Below, piece by piece: positions 28,063 through 35,685 of a stretch of 64,000 nucleotides of DNA (position 1 is its first letter; each line of letters begins with the position of its first letter). This DNA is from Solirubrobacteraceae bacterium (GTDB lineage Bacteria; Actinomycetota; Thermoleophilia; Solirubrobacterales; Solirubrobacteraceae). The stretch covers positions 62,001-126,000 of the forward strand of contig JAUJPF010000006.1 in the NCBI GenBank assembly GCA_030447275.1, read 5' to 3'. The position numbers were made by a program, and so were the translations under genes. The notes beneath the pieces were generated by a model. It was not told the origin of the DNA. It was given only the letters and a program-made list of their open reading frames with translations, and did not search any database.

Positions 28063-28727
28063 GCCCAGCGCATCCGCTTCGGCTCGTCGCGCATGCGGAT
28101 GACCTTCGCCGGGACGCCCGCCGCGACCGCGTTCGCCGGGACGTCCTCGGTGACGACGGAGTACGTGCCGAGGACGCTGTTGTCGCCGACGCGGCAGCCG
28201 CGCAGGACGCACGCGCCGTAGCCGATCCACACGTTGTTCCCGACGACGACGTCGCGCTTGTAGATCCCCTGCACCCGGATGGGGCGGTCGACCTCGACGA
28301 TCCCGTGGTCGAAGTCGATCAGCATCACCCGGTCGGCGACGATGCACTCGCGCCCGACGGCGACGTGCTGGAACGCCGAGATCGTGCACTCCTGGCCGAG
28401 GACGGTCTTGGCGCCCACGGACACCTCGCCCTCGTGCACCCGGATCTTCGTGTCGTTGCCGACCCAGCACCAGCGGCCGAGCCGCAGCACCGCGTTGCGG
28501 CCGATCTCGAACCGGGCGCCGGGGCAGATGAAGCACACCCCGTCGGTCTGGAGGCGGCGCCCGTAGCGCAGCTTGAACAGCGCCCAGCGCACGAGCAGAT
28601 ACAGGTAGCCGGGACCGAGCAGCCCGTTGCGCCGCGCGAAGCGCGCGAACGCGCGCGGGCCGCCGCGCAGCGGCGGCGGCGGAGTGCGGATCTCCGGGGC
28701 GTCCACGGGACGGGAGCCTGCCATCAT
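28059..28727 (-). CDS. Left-handed beta-helix acyltransferase (hexapeptide family)
   Basis: A 222-residue sugar or lipid O-acyltransferase-like protein. An N-terminal helix pair (FARFARRNGLLGPGYLYLLV) probably contacts the membrane. Hexapeptide repeats follow, such as ISAFQHVAVGRECIVADRV and VVVGNNVWIGYGACVLRGCR, then VGDNSVLGTYSVVTEDVP. The catalytic His is likely in LIDFDHGIVEVDRP. Acyl donors would be acetyl-CoA or similar. The ATG at 28727 (or 28724) is only ten bases from the divergent meaB start. Confidence 0.82.
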   Translation of the reverse strand: MMAGSRPVDAPEIRTPPPPLRGGPRAFARFARRNGLLGPGYLYLLVRWALFKLRYGRRLQTDGVCFICPGARFEIGRNAVLRLGRWCWVGNDTKIRVHEGEVSVGAKTVLGQECTISAFQHVAVGRECIVADRVMLIDFDHGIVEVDRPIRVQGIYKRDVVVGNNVWIGYGACVLRGCRVGDNSVLGTYSVVTEDVPANAVAAGVPAKVIRMRDEPKRMRWA

Positions 28728-28737
28728 CCGGCGTCCG

Positions 28738-29715
28738 ATGGCGTCCAACGACACCCTCGCCGAGCGCCTCCTGGCCGGAGACAAGCGGGCCCTGGCCCGC
28801 GCGATCACGCTGGTCGAGAACGACGATCCCCTGGGCTGGGAGGTCGTGCAGGAGGTCTATCCGCATACCGGCCGCGCCGCGCTGATGGGGCTCACCGGCC
28901 CGCCGGGCGCGGGGAAGTCGACGCTGATCGGCGCGCTGACGCGGGCGCGCCGCGCCGCCGAGCGCACCGTCGGCGTGCTCTCGATCGACCCGTCCTCGCC
29001 GTTCACCCAGGGCGCGCTGCTCGGCGACCGCATCCGGCTGACCGAGCACTTCCTCGACGCCGGTGTCTTCATCCGCTCGATGGCCAACCGCGGCGCGCTC
29101 GGCGGACTCAGCGAGGCGGCGCTCCAGGCAGCGCTGCTCATGGACGCGAGCGGCAAGGACGACGTGTTCATCGAGACCGTCGGCGTCGGCCAGGCCGAGG
29201 TCGACATCATCGGCCACGCCGACACGATCGTCCTCGTCCTCATCCCCGGCTCCGGCGACAGCGTCCAGGCGCTGAAGGCCGGCGTCATGGAGATCCCGGA
29301 CATCATCGTCGTCAACAAGTGCGACCACCCGCTCACCGACACCGTCGTCCGCGAGATCCGCGGCGTCCTGTCGCTGGCGCCGCAGCGCGGCTGGCGCGTG
29401 CCGATCGTCAAGACCGAGGCGGCGCGCGGCCTGGGGATCGACGCGCTGATCGAGCAGCTCGAGCTGCACCGCGCGCACCTCGAGGAGGAGGGCACGCTCG
29501 AGGAGCGCCGGCGCCGCAACCTACGCAGCGAGGTCATCGCGATCTGCGCCAACCGCATGCGGCGGCGCCTCGAGGAGGCGCTGCACGAGGATGACGGGGT
29601 CTTTCGCGGGCTGCTCGACGAGGTGGTCGCCCGGCGGATCGACCCGGCGAGCGCGGCGACGACGCTGCTCGAGCGCGTCGACGCCGCCGAGGCCGCCCCG
29701 CACGCCGGCGGGTAG
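28738..29715 (+). CDS. meaB: MeaB-type GTPase chaperone of cobalamin-dependent acyl-CoA mutase
   Basis: A 325-residue G3E-family GTPase. It protects acyl-CoA mutases and gates cobalamin loading and repair. Walker A is GPPGAGKSTLIGAL near residue 50. The switch GVLSIDPSSPFTQGALLGDR, FIETVGVGQAEVDI and base-specificity VVNKCDHP follow. The dimerisation arm is at the C-terminus. The client mutase genes lie 24 kb away at 52.6-55 kb instead of adjacent, which is unusual for this partnership. Confidence 0.9.
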   Translation: MASNDTLAERLLAGDKRALARAITLVENDDPLGWEVVQEVYPHTGRAALMGLTGPPGAGKSTLIGALTRARRAAERTVGVLSIDPSSPFTQGALLGDRIRLTEHFLDAGVFIRSMANRGALGGLSEAALQAALLMDASGKDDVFIETVGVGQAEVDIIGHADTIVLVLIPGSGDSVQALKAGVMEIPDIIVVNKCDHPLTDTVVREIRGVLSLAPQRGWRVPIVKTEAARGLGIDALIEQLELHRAHLEEEGTLEERRRRNLRSEVIAICANRMRRRLEEALHEDDGVFRGLLDEVVARRIDPASAATTLLERVDAAEAAPHAGG

Positions 29716-29717
29716 CC

Positions 29718-29847
29718 GTGGCCGAGGTCGGGCTCCGCCCCGCCGACCTGCGCTACAAGCTCGTCCTCGAGCTGCCCGGCGCGGGGGAGAAGGCGGATGC
29801 GCGACGCGGGGAGCATCGCGGTCACCGACGTCGCCGTCGCGTCCTAG
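29718..29847 (+). CDS. Small ORF after meaB, possibly frameshifted or a remnant
   Basis: GTG two bases after the meaB stop opens a strongly GC3-biased frame (VAEVGLRPADLRYKLVLELP). The coding signal then moves to another frame around 29795 (MRDAGSIAVTDVAVAS) before TAG at 29845. Joined, it gives about 43 residues. It may be a real small protein with one indel or the remnant of a larger gene. I recognise no family. The end overlaps the convergent membrane-protein gene. Confidence 0.3.
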
Positions 29848-31166
29848 CGCAGCGCCCGCTCGTCCCAGAGGTCGCGCACGAGCAGGAACACGACCGTGGC
29901 GGCGGCGAGCGCCGCCACGACCGCCTCCGCGCCGCCCCACGGCAGCGGGCCCGACGGCGGGGCCAGCTCGCCGTCGCCCACCCGCGCGCCCACGAGCAGC
30001 CACAGCGACGCGGCGATCGTGAGCGCGCCGAGGGCCGCGCCGGCACGCGGCGCGTGCCGCAGCCCCCAGGCGGCGAGCGCGGCGGCGACCGGGAGGACGG
30101 GCAGCAGCTCGCGTCCGGGGAACCCGCCGGCGTCCTCGAACAGCGGCGACAGGAACGCGGCGACCGCGAGCTGCGCGGCGCACAGCGCGACGAGGAAGCC
30201 GCTCGTCACCTGCTGGTCGACGACGCTCGGCAGCGCCACCGACAGCCGCTCGCGCACCGAGCGGGCGAGCAGCTCGAGCGCGAAGAGCGCGAGCACGCCG
30301 AACGGCGCCCAGACCAGGATCCCCCAGTCCGGGTCGAGGAAGAGCGTGACGAGGCGCTCGCTGCGCCCGGCGAAGTCGGCGACGCTCGACGCGCCGGTCG
30401 GGTCGCCCGGCACCGCGGCGTACGGCGTCAGCCCTCCGTACAGGCGCTCGTTGACGGTGAGGAGGACGACCGCGGGGACGAGCACGACCTCGAGCGCGGC
30501 GAACGCGGTCAGCCCGCGGCGGCGGCGCCGCAGCCAGCGCGCGAGCGCGAGCGCGCAGACGACCGCGAGCGGCACGTACTTGATGCTCAGCCACGGCAGC
30601 AGCGCGATCAGCAGCGCCGCCGTCGTCGCACGCCGGAACGTGGGCTCGTCGCGCACGCGCAGCGTGTAGAGCGCGGCGCCGGCGATCGTGGCCGCGGCCA
30701 CCGGCTCGCTGGCGATCGCGGTCGACCAGCCGACCGCCGGCGCCGACAGCCCGGCGACGAGCACGCCGCCGGTCGCCCACGGGTCGGCGACGAGCCGGCG
30801 CGCGAGCGCCGCCGCCGCGACGAAGCCGAGCGCCAGCAGGCCGGCGAGGAACAGCTCGACCCCGACGGGGCCGGCGACGGCGTACGGCGCCGCGAGCAGC
30901 AGCGCCAGCCCGACGCCCGGCGGCTCGTGGAGCCGTCCCTGGGTGAGGCCCGCCACCGGCGCGAGCTCGCCCTCCGTCCACGCGTCGTACTGGAGCGCGC
31001 GGTACTCGTCGCGCAGGTCGACGTCGCCGTCGGACACGATCGACTCGACGATCAGCAGCACGCGCGCCTCGCCCTCGGCGTACTGCGCCTCGCCGACCGC
31101 GTCGAGGCCGATCGTCGCCGCGTAGGCCGCGAAGAGCGCCAGCCAGAGGAGCGCCGCGCGTCTTAC
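29844..31166 (-). CDS. Multi-pass membrane protein, glycosyltransferase/O-mannosyltransferase-like
   Basis: About 440 residues with roughly ten hydrophobic segments, e.g. AALLWLALFAAYAATIGL, ELFLAGLLALGFVAAAAL and VEAVVLVPAVVLLT-like helices. An acidic loop after the first helix (EAQYAEGEARVLLIVESI) resembles the first loop of lipid-linked sugar transferases (GT-C). The function is an inference. The start is unresolved: homology begins VRRAALLW, whose first codon is GTA (31164-31166) overlapping the TAA of the upstream gene, and no ATG/GTG is close. It ends the GMC operon. Confidence 0.65.
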   Translation of the reverse strand, partial: VRRAALLWLALFAAYAATIGLDAVGEAQYAEGEARVLLIVESIVSDGDVDLRDEYRALQYDAWTEGELAPVAGLTQGRLHEPPGVGLALLLAAPYAVAGPVGVELFLAGLLALGFVAAAALARRLVADPWATGGVLVAGLSAPAVGWSTAIASEPVAAATIAGAALYTLRVRDEPTFRRATTAALLIALLPWLSIKYVPLAVVCALALARWLRRRRRGLTAFAALEVVLVPAVVLLTVNERLYGGLTPYAAVPGDPTGASSVADFAGRSERLVTLFLDPDWGILVWAPFGVLALFALELLARSVRERLSVALPSVVDQQVTSGFLVALCAAQLAVAAFLSPLFEDAGGFPGRELLPVLPVAAALAAWGLRHAPRAGAALGALTIAASLWLLVGARVGDGELAPPSGPLPWGGAEAVVAALAAATVVFLLVRDLWDERALR

Positions 31167-32143
31167 AGCCGGCCGTCCTCGTACGGCTGGAGCGCGATCC
31201 CGTGCTCGGCGTTCGGCCGCATGCCCAGCTCGTACGTCGCGCCCGCGGGAGCGACCAGCTCGACGTCGGGACGCCCGGGGCGGCGCACGTGCAGGCGCAG
31301 GTCGGCGAGCGACGAGTGCACGCTGTGGCGCTCGTCCATGTCCGGCGACGCGTACCGCCAGCCGACGAACCGCTCGCGCGGCGCGGAGAGCTCGCCCTCG
31401 ACGCGCACCCCCTCGCCGGTGGCGACGAAGCGCGCCGCGGTCGCCCGCTCGTCGACCTTCGTGGCCCGCGCGCGCTGCGGCCCGCCGAGGCGGTGGCGCG
31501 CGCCGTCGAGCTGGAGCGCGCCGTTGGCGACCCACGGCGTCGTCAGCGGTCCGAGCTTGATCCGGCCGAGCACCAGCTCGAGCCACGTGTGCTCGTCCTG
31601 CCCCTCGAAGTGGCCGCAGTGCAGGTAGATCCAGCGCTCGGCGTGCTCGGTCCCCCAGTTGTGGCTGACGACGCCGGTCCAGCCGTCGAGGGCCCAGCGG
31701 CCGAGCTTGCCCGCGAAGCGCGCTGCGGGGTGAGGGGTGAGCGACTTCGTGCGGGGCACGGCGGCCGTGTACATCCACTCCTTCGGGAGGTGGCGCTGCT
31801 CGGGCTCGTCGGTCGCGAACGTGAAGTCCCACGTGGTGCCCGGCACGCGGCCCGCTGCGCGGCCCGGCTCGAGGTGCGAGTCCCCGATGCGGACGTATCC
31901 GGCGGGGGCGAGACGCTCCGCCGCGAAGTTCTCCTTCGTCGCCTTGACCGGCTGCTCGGCGCCGGCGTCGAACAGCGTCAGCCAGACGGATCCGACCGGA
32001 TCGCGGCCGGGCCGCTTGTGGATCGTGTGGCGCAGCCAGAACGCCCGCGGCCTCTCCGGGTGGCGCGCCTTGACGAAGTAGCTCTCGTACAGCCCGTCGC
32101 CGGGGGCGACGCCGGGGAAGCGCGGTGCGGCGAGGTCGGTCAT
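31163..32143 (-). CDS. CrtC/AttH-like lipocalin-fold protein
   Basis: A 326-residue soluble protein. It has repeated beta-rich segments such as LYESYFVKARHPERPRAFWL, GWTGVVSHNWGTEHAERW and YLHCGHFEGQDEHTW. These resemble the hydroxyneurosporene-synthase/AttH or tocopherol-cyclase-like group, but the match is by eye and weak. The start at 32143 lies 11 bases after the GMC stop; an earlier ATG at 32185 would overlap it. The protein probably modifies or carries a lipophilic product of the operon. Confidence 0.5.
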   Translation of the reverse strand: MTDLAAPRFPGVAPGDGLYESYFVKARHPERPRAFWLRHTIHKRPGRDPVGSVWLTLFDAGAEQPVKATKENFAAERLAPAGYVRIGDSHLEPGRAAGRVPGTTWDFTFATDEPEQRHLPKEWMYTAAVPRTKSLTPHPAARFAGKLGRWALDGWTGVVSHNWGTEHAERWIYLHCGHFEGQDEHTWLELVLGRIKLGPLTTPWVANGALQLDGARHRLGGPQRARATKVDERATAARFVATGEGVRVEGELSAPRERFVGWRYASPDMDERHSVHSSLADLRLHVRRPGRPDVELVAPAGATYELGMRPNAEHGIALQPYEDGRL

Positions 32144-32153
32144 CGACGACGGA

Positions 32154-33734
32154 TCATGCCGCGGCGGGCACGAGCGCGAAGGCACGTCCCAGCGTCTCCG
32201 GCTGCGGCTCGTCCGCCGGCGGGGTCGTCCCGGCCGCGCGGAACGCCGCGTGTGTGGCCAGCGCCATGATCGTGAGCTGGGGGTTCACGCCGAGCGCCGA
32301 CGGCACGACCGACCCGTCGGCGACCATCAACCCGTCGACGCCGCGGACCTGCAGGTCGGCGGCGACGACCGCGCCGGCCGCGGCGGTGCCGAGCGGGTGG
32401 AAGGCGCTCAGCCCGAGGCGACCGGCGGTCGCGCGCAGGCCGCGCAGCTCGGCGACGTCGCGCACCGGCTTCGCCCCGCGGAGCGGGAGGTGCACGGCGG
32501 TCGCGCCCGCGGCCAGCTCCAGCTCGGCCGCCCGCGCCATCGCGCGGACGAGCAGCGCGACGTCGCGCTCGTCGACGTCGTAGCGGACGACGGTCCGCCC
32601 GGCGACGCGCCGGACGCGCCCGCGTGACGAGTCGCGGATCATCAGGCCGGCCTGCGCGACGTGACGCGCGCGCAGCATCAGCCGCCGGTGCTCGGGCCCG
32701 ACCGCCGGCAGCGACAGCGCGAGCATGTCCGGCGGCCCCGACCAGCCCTCGAGCATGATCCCCTCGGCCGCGAACTCGTCGACGGCGTACGCCTGCGGGA
32801 CGCCGCGCCACTGCTCGACGGGCTCGTCGAACTCCGCCCACACGCCGCTGCACGGGTGGATCGAGAGGTTTCCGCCGAGCGCGCGGCGCGCCTCGCCGCG
32901 GACCCCGCTGCGTGCCAGCAGCCCCGGCGTCTCGATCGCCCCGCACGCGACGACGACGAGGTCGGCGTCGACCCGCAGCCGCCCGCCGCCGGCGGTGCGG
33001 GCGACGACGCCGCGCGCGCGGCGGTCCTTGACGAGGACCTCGGTGACGCGGCAGCCGGTGTACGTCGTCGCGCCGGCGTCCCACGCCAGCGGGACGTACG
33101 TGTTGCCGGTGTGCTGCTTGCCGCCGGTCGGGCACCCGAACGCGCAGACGCCCGCGCCGACGCATCCCCGCGACGCGCGGTGCAGGTACTCGCCCGACCA
33201 GCCGAGCCGCTCGGCGCCGCGCTGCATCGCGTGCGCGTTCGCGCCGGCGACCTCCCGGGGAACGCGGCAGACGTTGAACGTGCGCTCGACGCGGCGGAAA
33301 CAGGGATCCAGCTCCTCGCCCGACCACAGGCCCCACTGCTCGAGCAGCGCCGGCGGGGTCCGGTAGCACGTCGCCGAGTTGAGGATCGTCGTCCCGCCCA
33401 CCGCGCGGCCGAGCGGCAACGGGATCGAGACGTTGCCGAACGTGATCACCTGCCCGGCGTCGCGGTACAGGCGCGGGGAGATGTCGCGTGGCCGCGCGGT
33501 GAGCTGCTCGGGCTCGATCCACTCGCCCTCCTCGAGCATGGCGACGTCGAGCCCGGCCTCGGCGAGCACCTCCGCCACCACCGCGCCGCCCGCTCCGGTG
33601 CCGACGACGCCGGCGTCGGCGCGCACGCGCCGCCGCCCCGTCAGCGCGGCGCCGCGCTCGATCCGCCGCTCGCGCGGCCGCGGCCCGGACGTGCCGTCGA
33701 GGTACGCGGCGTCGCCGGTGGGGCGGACGCTCAC
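32154..33734 (-). CDS. GMC-family FAD oxidoreductase
   Basis: A 526-residue flavoenzyme. The FAD dinucleotide motif is VVGTGAGGAVVAEVLAEAGL, followed by GRAVGGTTILNSATCYRTP. A Cys-rich stretch RGCVGAGVCAFGCPTGGKQ, as in long-chain alcohol or steroid-type GMC oxidases, suggests an iron-sulfur or structural site. The catalytic His region is SAFHPLGTAAAG, and the C-terminal GMC motif includes VADGSVVPSALGVNP. The GTG at 33734 overlaps the upstream stop. The substrate is probably a hydrophobic alcohol or sterol-like compound. Confidence 0.85.
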   Translation of the reverse strand: MSVRPTGDAAYLDGTSGPRPRERRIERGAALTGRRRVRADAGVVGTGAGGAVVAEVLAEAGLDVAMLEEGEWIEPEQLTARPRDISPRLYRDAGQVITFGNVSIPLPLGRAVGGTTILNSATCYRTPPALLEQWGLWSGEELDPCFRRVERTFNVCRVPREVAGANAHAMQRGAERLGWSGEYLHRASRGCVGAGVCAFGCPTGGKQHTGNTYVPLAWDAGATTYTGCRVTEVLVKDRRARGVVARTAGGGRLRVDADLVVVACGAIETPGLLARSGVRGEARRALGGNLSIHPCSGVWAEFDEPVEQWRGVPQAYAVDEFAAEGIMLEGWSGPPDMLALSLPAVGPEHRRLMLRARHVAQAGLMIRDSSRGRVRRVAGRTVVRYDVDERDVALLVRAMARAAELELAAGATAVHLPLRGAKPVRDVAELRGLRATAGRLGLSAFHPLGTAAAGAVVAADLQVRGVDGLMVADGSVVPSALGVNPQLTIMALATHAAFRAAGTTPPADEPQPETLGRAFALVPAAA

Positions 33735-34090
33735 AGCCGCCCCTCCGCGCGCCGCAGCGCGAGCCCGCGCGCGGCCACCTCGCGGGCGTCGTAGCCCAGC
33801 GCCCGCGAGACGCTGTCGTCGCCGTAGTAGCAGTGCGCTGCGACCCGCGCGAGGAACTGCGCGACCCCTCCGAGCGTGCCGCGGCCGCGCTCGACGCGCC
33901 CGGCGAGGTCGCCGCGGGTCACGGCCCGCAGCAGCGCGCGCAGGACGGCGCGGTTGGGGCCGGGCGCCGCGCGGAGCCACGCCTCGAACGCGTCGACCGC
34001 GTCGGTGGAGGCGACCGGCGGCAGCCCGTCGCCCTCGGGCACGGACGCCGCGACCAGCCGCTCGATCGCCCGGCGCTCGCCGCGGGTCAT
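33731..34090 (-). CDS. Small partner protein of the GMC oxidoreductase
   Basis: A 119-residue protein (MTRGERRAIERLVAASVPEG...) that is mostly helical and lies directly before the GMC gene with stop-start overlaps on both sides. Its size, position and opening pattern recall the gluconate-dehydrogenase subunit-3 group that accompanies GMC enzymes. No twin-arginine signal is visible, so assignment is tentative. It is likely needed for folding or export of the oxidase. Confidence 0.5.
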   Translation of the reverse strand: MTRGERRAIERLVAASVPEGDGLPPVASTDAVDAFEAWLRAAPGPNRAVLRALLRAVTRGDLAGRVERGRGTLGGVAQFLARVAAHCYYGDDSVSRALGYDAREVAARGLALRRAEGRL

Positions 34091-34764
34091 CCGCCGAGCG
34101 CCTCCTCGAGCGCGCGCTCCTGCCGCTCGGCCAGCTCCGCGACGGCGGCCCGCGCCGCCTCGCCGTCGCGGCCGGAGATCGCCTCCGCCGCGCGGACGTA
34201 CAGCGGCCGCAGCTCCGGGGTGACGAGCGGCGTGAACAGCCCCGCGTGCTCGAAGTACACCGCCCGCACCGAGTTGAGGATCAGCGAGAAGACGACGTTC
34301 GCCGACGCCTCGACCACGGCGGCGAAGAACCCGAAGTCGGCAGCCTGCTCCTCGCCCGCGACGCGCGCGAGTGCGGCGATCTCGTCGGCCTGCGCGCCGG
34401 TGCGCCGCTCGGCGGCGAGGCCCGCCGCGACGGCGAGCATCCACCGCCGCGCCTCCATCAGCGAGCGCAGCGTCTGGCGGTCGACGCCGGTCGAGTCGAA
34501 GAGGACATGGGCGATCACGTCGAGGCCGCTCGCCGTCCGCCAGTCGGAGACGCGCATCGCGTCGCCGTGGCGGACGTCGACGAGCCGCAGCTGTTCCAGG
34601 CGCTTGATCGCCTCGCGGACGGTCGTCGCATTGACGCCGTACTCCCGCGCGAGCGTCCGCTGCGACGGCAGCTTCTCGCCGGCGCCGTACCGGCCGGCGA
34701 CGATCGCGTCGCGCAAGACGTCGAAGAGCTCCTCGCTCGCGGTCGTCCGTCGCAACTGTTCCAC
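34087..34764 (-). CDS. GntR/FadR-family transcriptional regulator
   Basis: About 225 residues. The winged-helix domain has GEKLPSQRTLAREYGVNATT, then VREAIKRLEQLRLV. A FadR-type helical effector domain (FCD-like) follows. The start is either ATG 34782 or GTG 34764. The first would overlap the start of the divergent gene, so the second is preferred. The stop overlaps the next gene (ATGA). The palindrome at 34755-34777 probably lets it control both itself and the MaoC gene; a fatty-acid-like ligand is plausible. Confidence 0.85.
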   Translation of the reverse strand: MEQLRRTTASEELFDVLRDAIVAGRYGAGEKLPSQRTLAREYGVNATTVREAIKRLEQLRLVDVRHGDAMRVSDWRTASGLDVIAHVLFDSTGVDRQTLRSLMEARRWMLAVAAGLAAERRTGAQADEIAALARVAGEEQAADFGFFAAVVEASANVVFSLILNSVRAVYFEHAGLFTPLVTPELRPLYVRAAEAISGRDGEAARAAVAELAERQERALEEALGG

Positions 34765-34777
34765 TGATCGGAACAGT
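34755..34777 (+). promoter_or_regulatory. Palindromic operator between GntR and MaoC genes
   Basis: ACTGTTCC (34755-34762) and GGAACAGT (34770-34777) are perfect 8-bp arms with a 7-bp spacer. The site overlaps the first codons of the regulator gene and lies just upstream of the divergent dehydratase. It is the best candidate for the GntR binding site. Confidence 0.6.
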
Positions 34778-34780
34778 ATC

Positions 34781-35230
34781 ATGAGCTGCGTGGACCTCGC
34801 ATCCCACACCACGCTCGGCCCGACCGCCTGGCGCCGCGTGACCCAGGACGACATCGACGCGTTCGCCCGCATCAGCGGCGACCGCCAGTGGATCCACACC
34901 GACGTCGAGCGCGCGCGCCGCGAGAGCCCGTTCGGCACCACGATCGCCCACGGCAACCTGACGCTGTCGCTGATCGACGGCTTCCGCGACGAGCTGGTCG
35001 GCGCGGTGCCGCCGGGCGCGAGGCTCGGCGTGAACCTGGGCTATGACCGCGTCCGGTTCCCGGCGCCTGTCAGGGCCGGCGCCGAGGTCCGCGCGACGAT
35101 GGAGATCGTCAGCGTCGACGAACGCGAGGACGGCTGGACCCAGGTGGTCCAGCGCTTCACGGTCGAGGTCCGCGGCGGCGACCGGCCGGCGTGCGTCGCC
35201 GACTCGGTCGTCCGGGTGCTGCGGGCATGA
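34781..35230 (+). CDS. MaoC-like (R)-specific enoyl-CoA hydratase
   Basis: A 149-residue hot-dog-fold hydratase. The hydratase-2 motif is visible as DIDAFARISGDRQWIHTD, with Asp/His catalytic residues, followed by FGTTIAHGNLTLS. It would hydrate trans-2-enoyl-CoA in fatty-acid or branched-acyl oxidation. The ATG at 34781 overlaps the minus-strand ATG of the regulator, so GTG 34790 is a likely alternative start. Its stop overlaps the next start (ATGA). Confidence 0.88.
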   Translation: MSCVDLASHTTLGPTAWRRVTQDDIDAFARISGDRQWIHTDVERARRESPFGTTIAHGNLTLSLIDGFRDELVGAVPPGARLGVNLGYDRVRFPAPVRAGAEVRATMEIVSVDEREDGWTQVVQRFTVEVRGGDRPACVADSVVRVLRA

Positions 35231-35685
35231 CCGTCCGGCGCCCCGCCGCCGTCGTCCGGATGGTCGCGGGGACCGCCTACGGCCGCCGCCGCGCGGCGAT
35301 CCTGACCGCGGAGCTGGAGGAGGTCGTCCTTGCCGAGCGCCAGCGGCGCCACACGGAGGTGGAGGCCACCGGCGCCGGCCGCCGCCGGCCCGGCCGCATG
35401 GACTGGTTCGGCGCGATCGCGGACACCCCGGGCGCGGTCGTCATCGAGATCAAGAACACCGACTGGGACGCCATGGCGTCCCACCGCGTCGCGCCCAACG
35501 CGCGGCGGCACGCGCGCCAGCTCTGGCGCTACCTCGACTCGCCGGAGGTCGCGCCGAAGACCGACGAGGAGTTCGCGCAGCTGTTCATCGAGTATCCCCG
35601 CGCGCCGTCGACCCCGGGCAGGCGCGAGCAGGTGGAAGCGATCCTCAACGACAACTGGATCACCGTCGTCTGGGTCGACGAGTAG
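35227..35685 (+). CDS. PD-(D/E)xK-like protein of unknown role
   Basis: A 152-residue protein with a core DWFGAIADTPGAVVIEIKNT. The Asp ... Glu-x-Lys spacing fits a PD-(D/E)xK nuclease fold. It continues NARRHARQLWRYL, a pattern I associate with a family of uncharacterised actinobacterial proteins. It is translationally coupled (ATGA) to a MaoC hydratase, an odd partner for a nuclease. A nucleic-acid target and activity are unproven. Confidence 0.45.
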   Translation: MTVRRPAAVVRMVAGTAYGRRRAAILTAELEEVVLAERQRRHTEVEATGAGRRRPGRMDWFGAIADTPGAVVIEIKNTDWDAMASHRVAPNARRHARQLWRYLDSPEVAPKTDEEFAQLFIEYPRAPSTPGRREQVEAILNDNWITVVWVDE

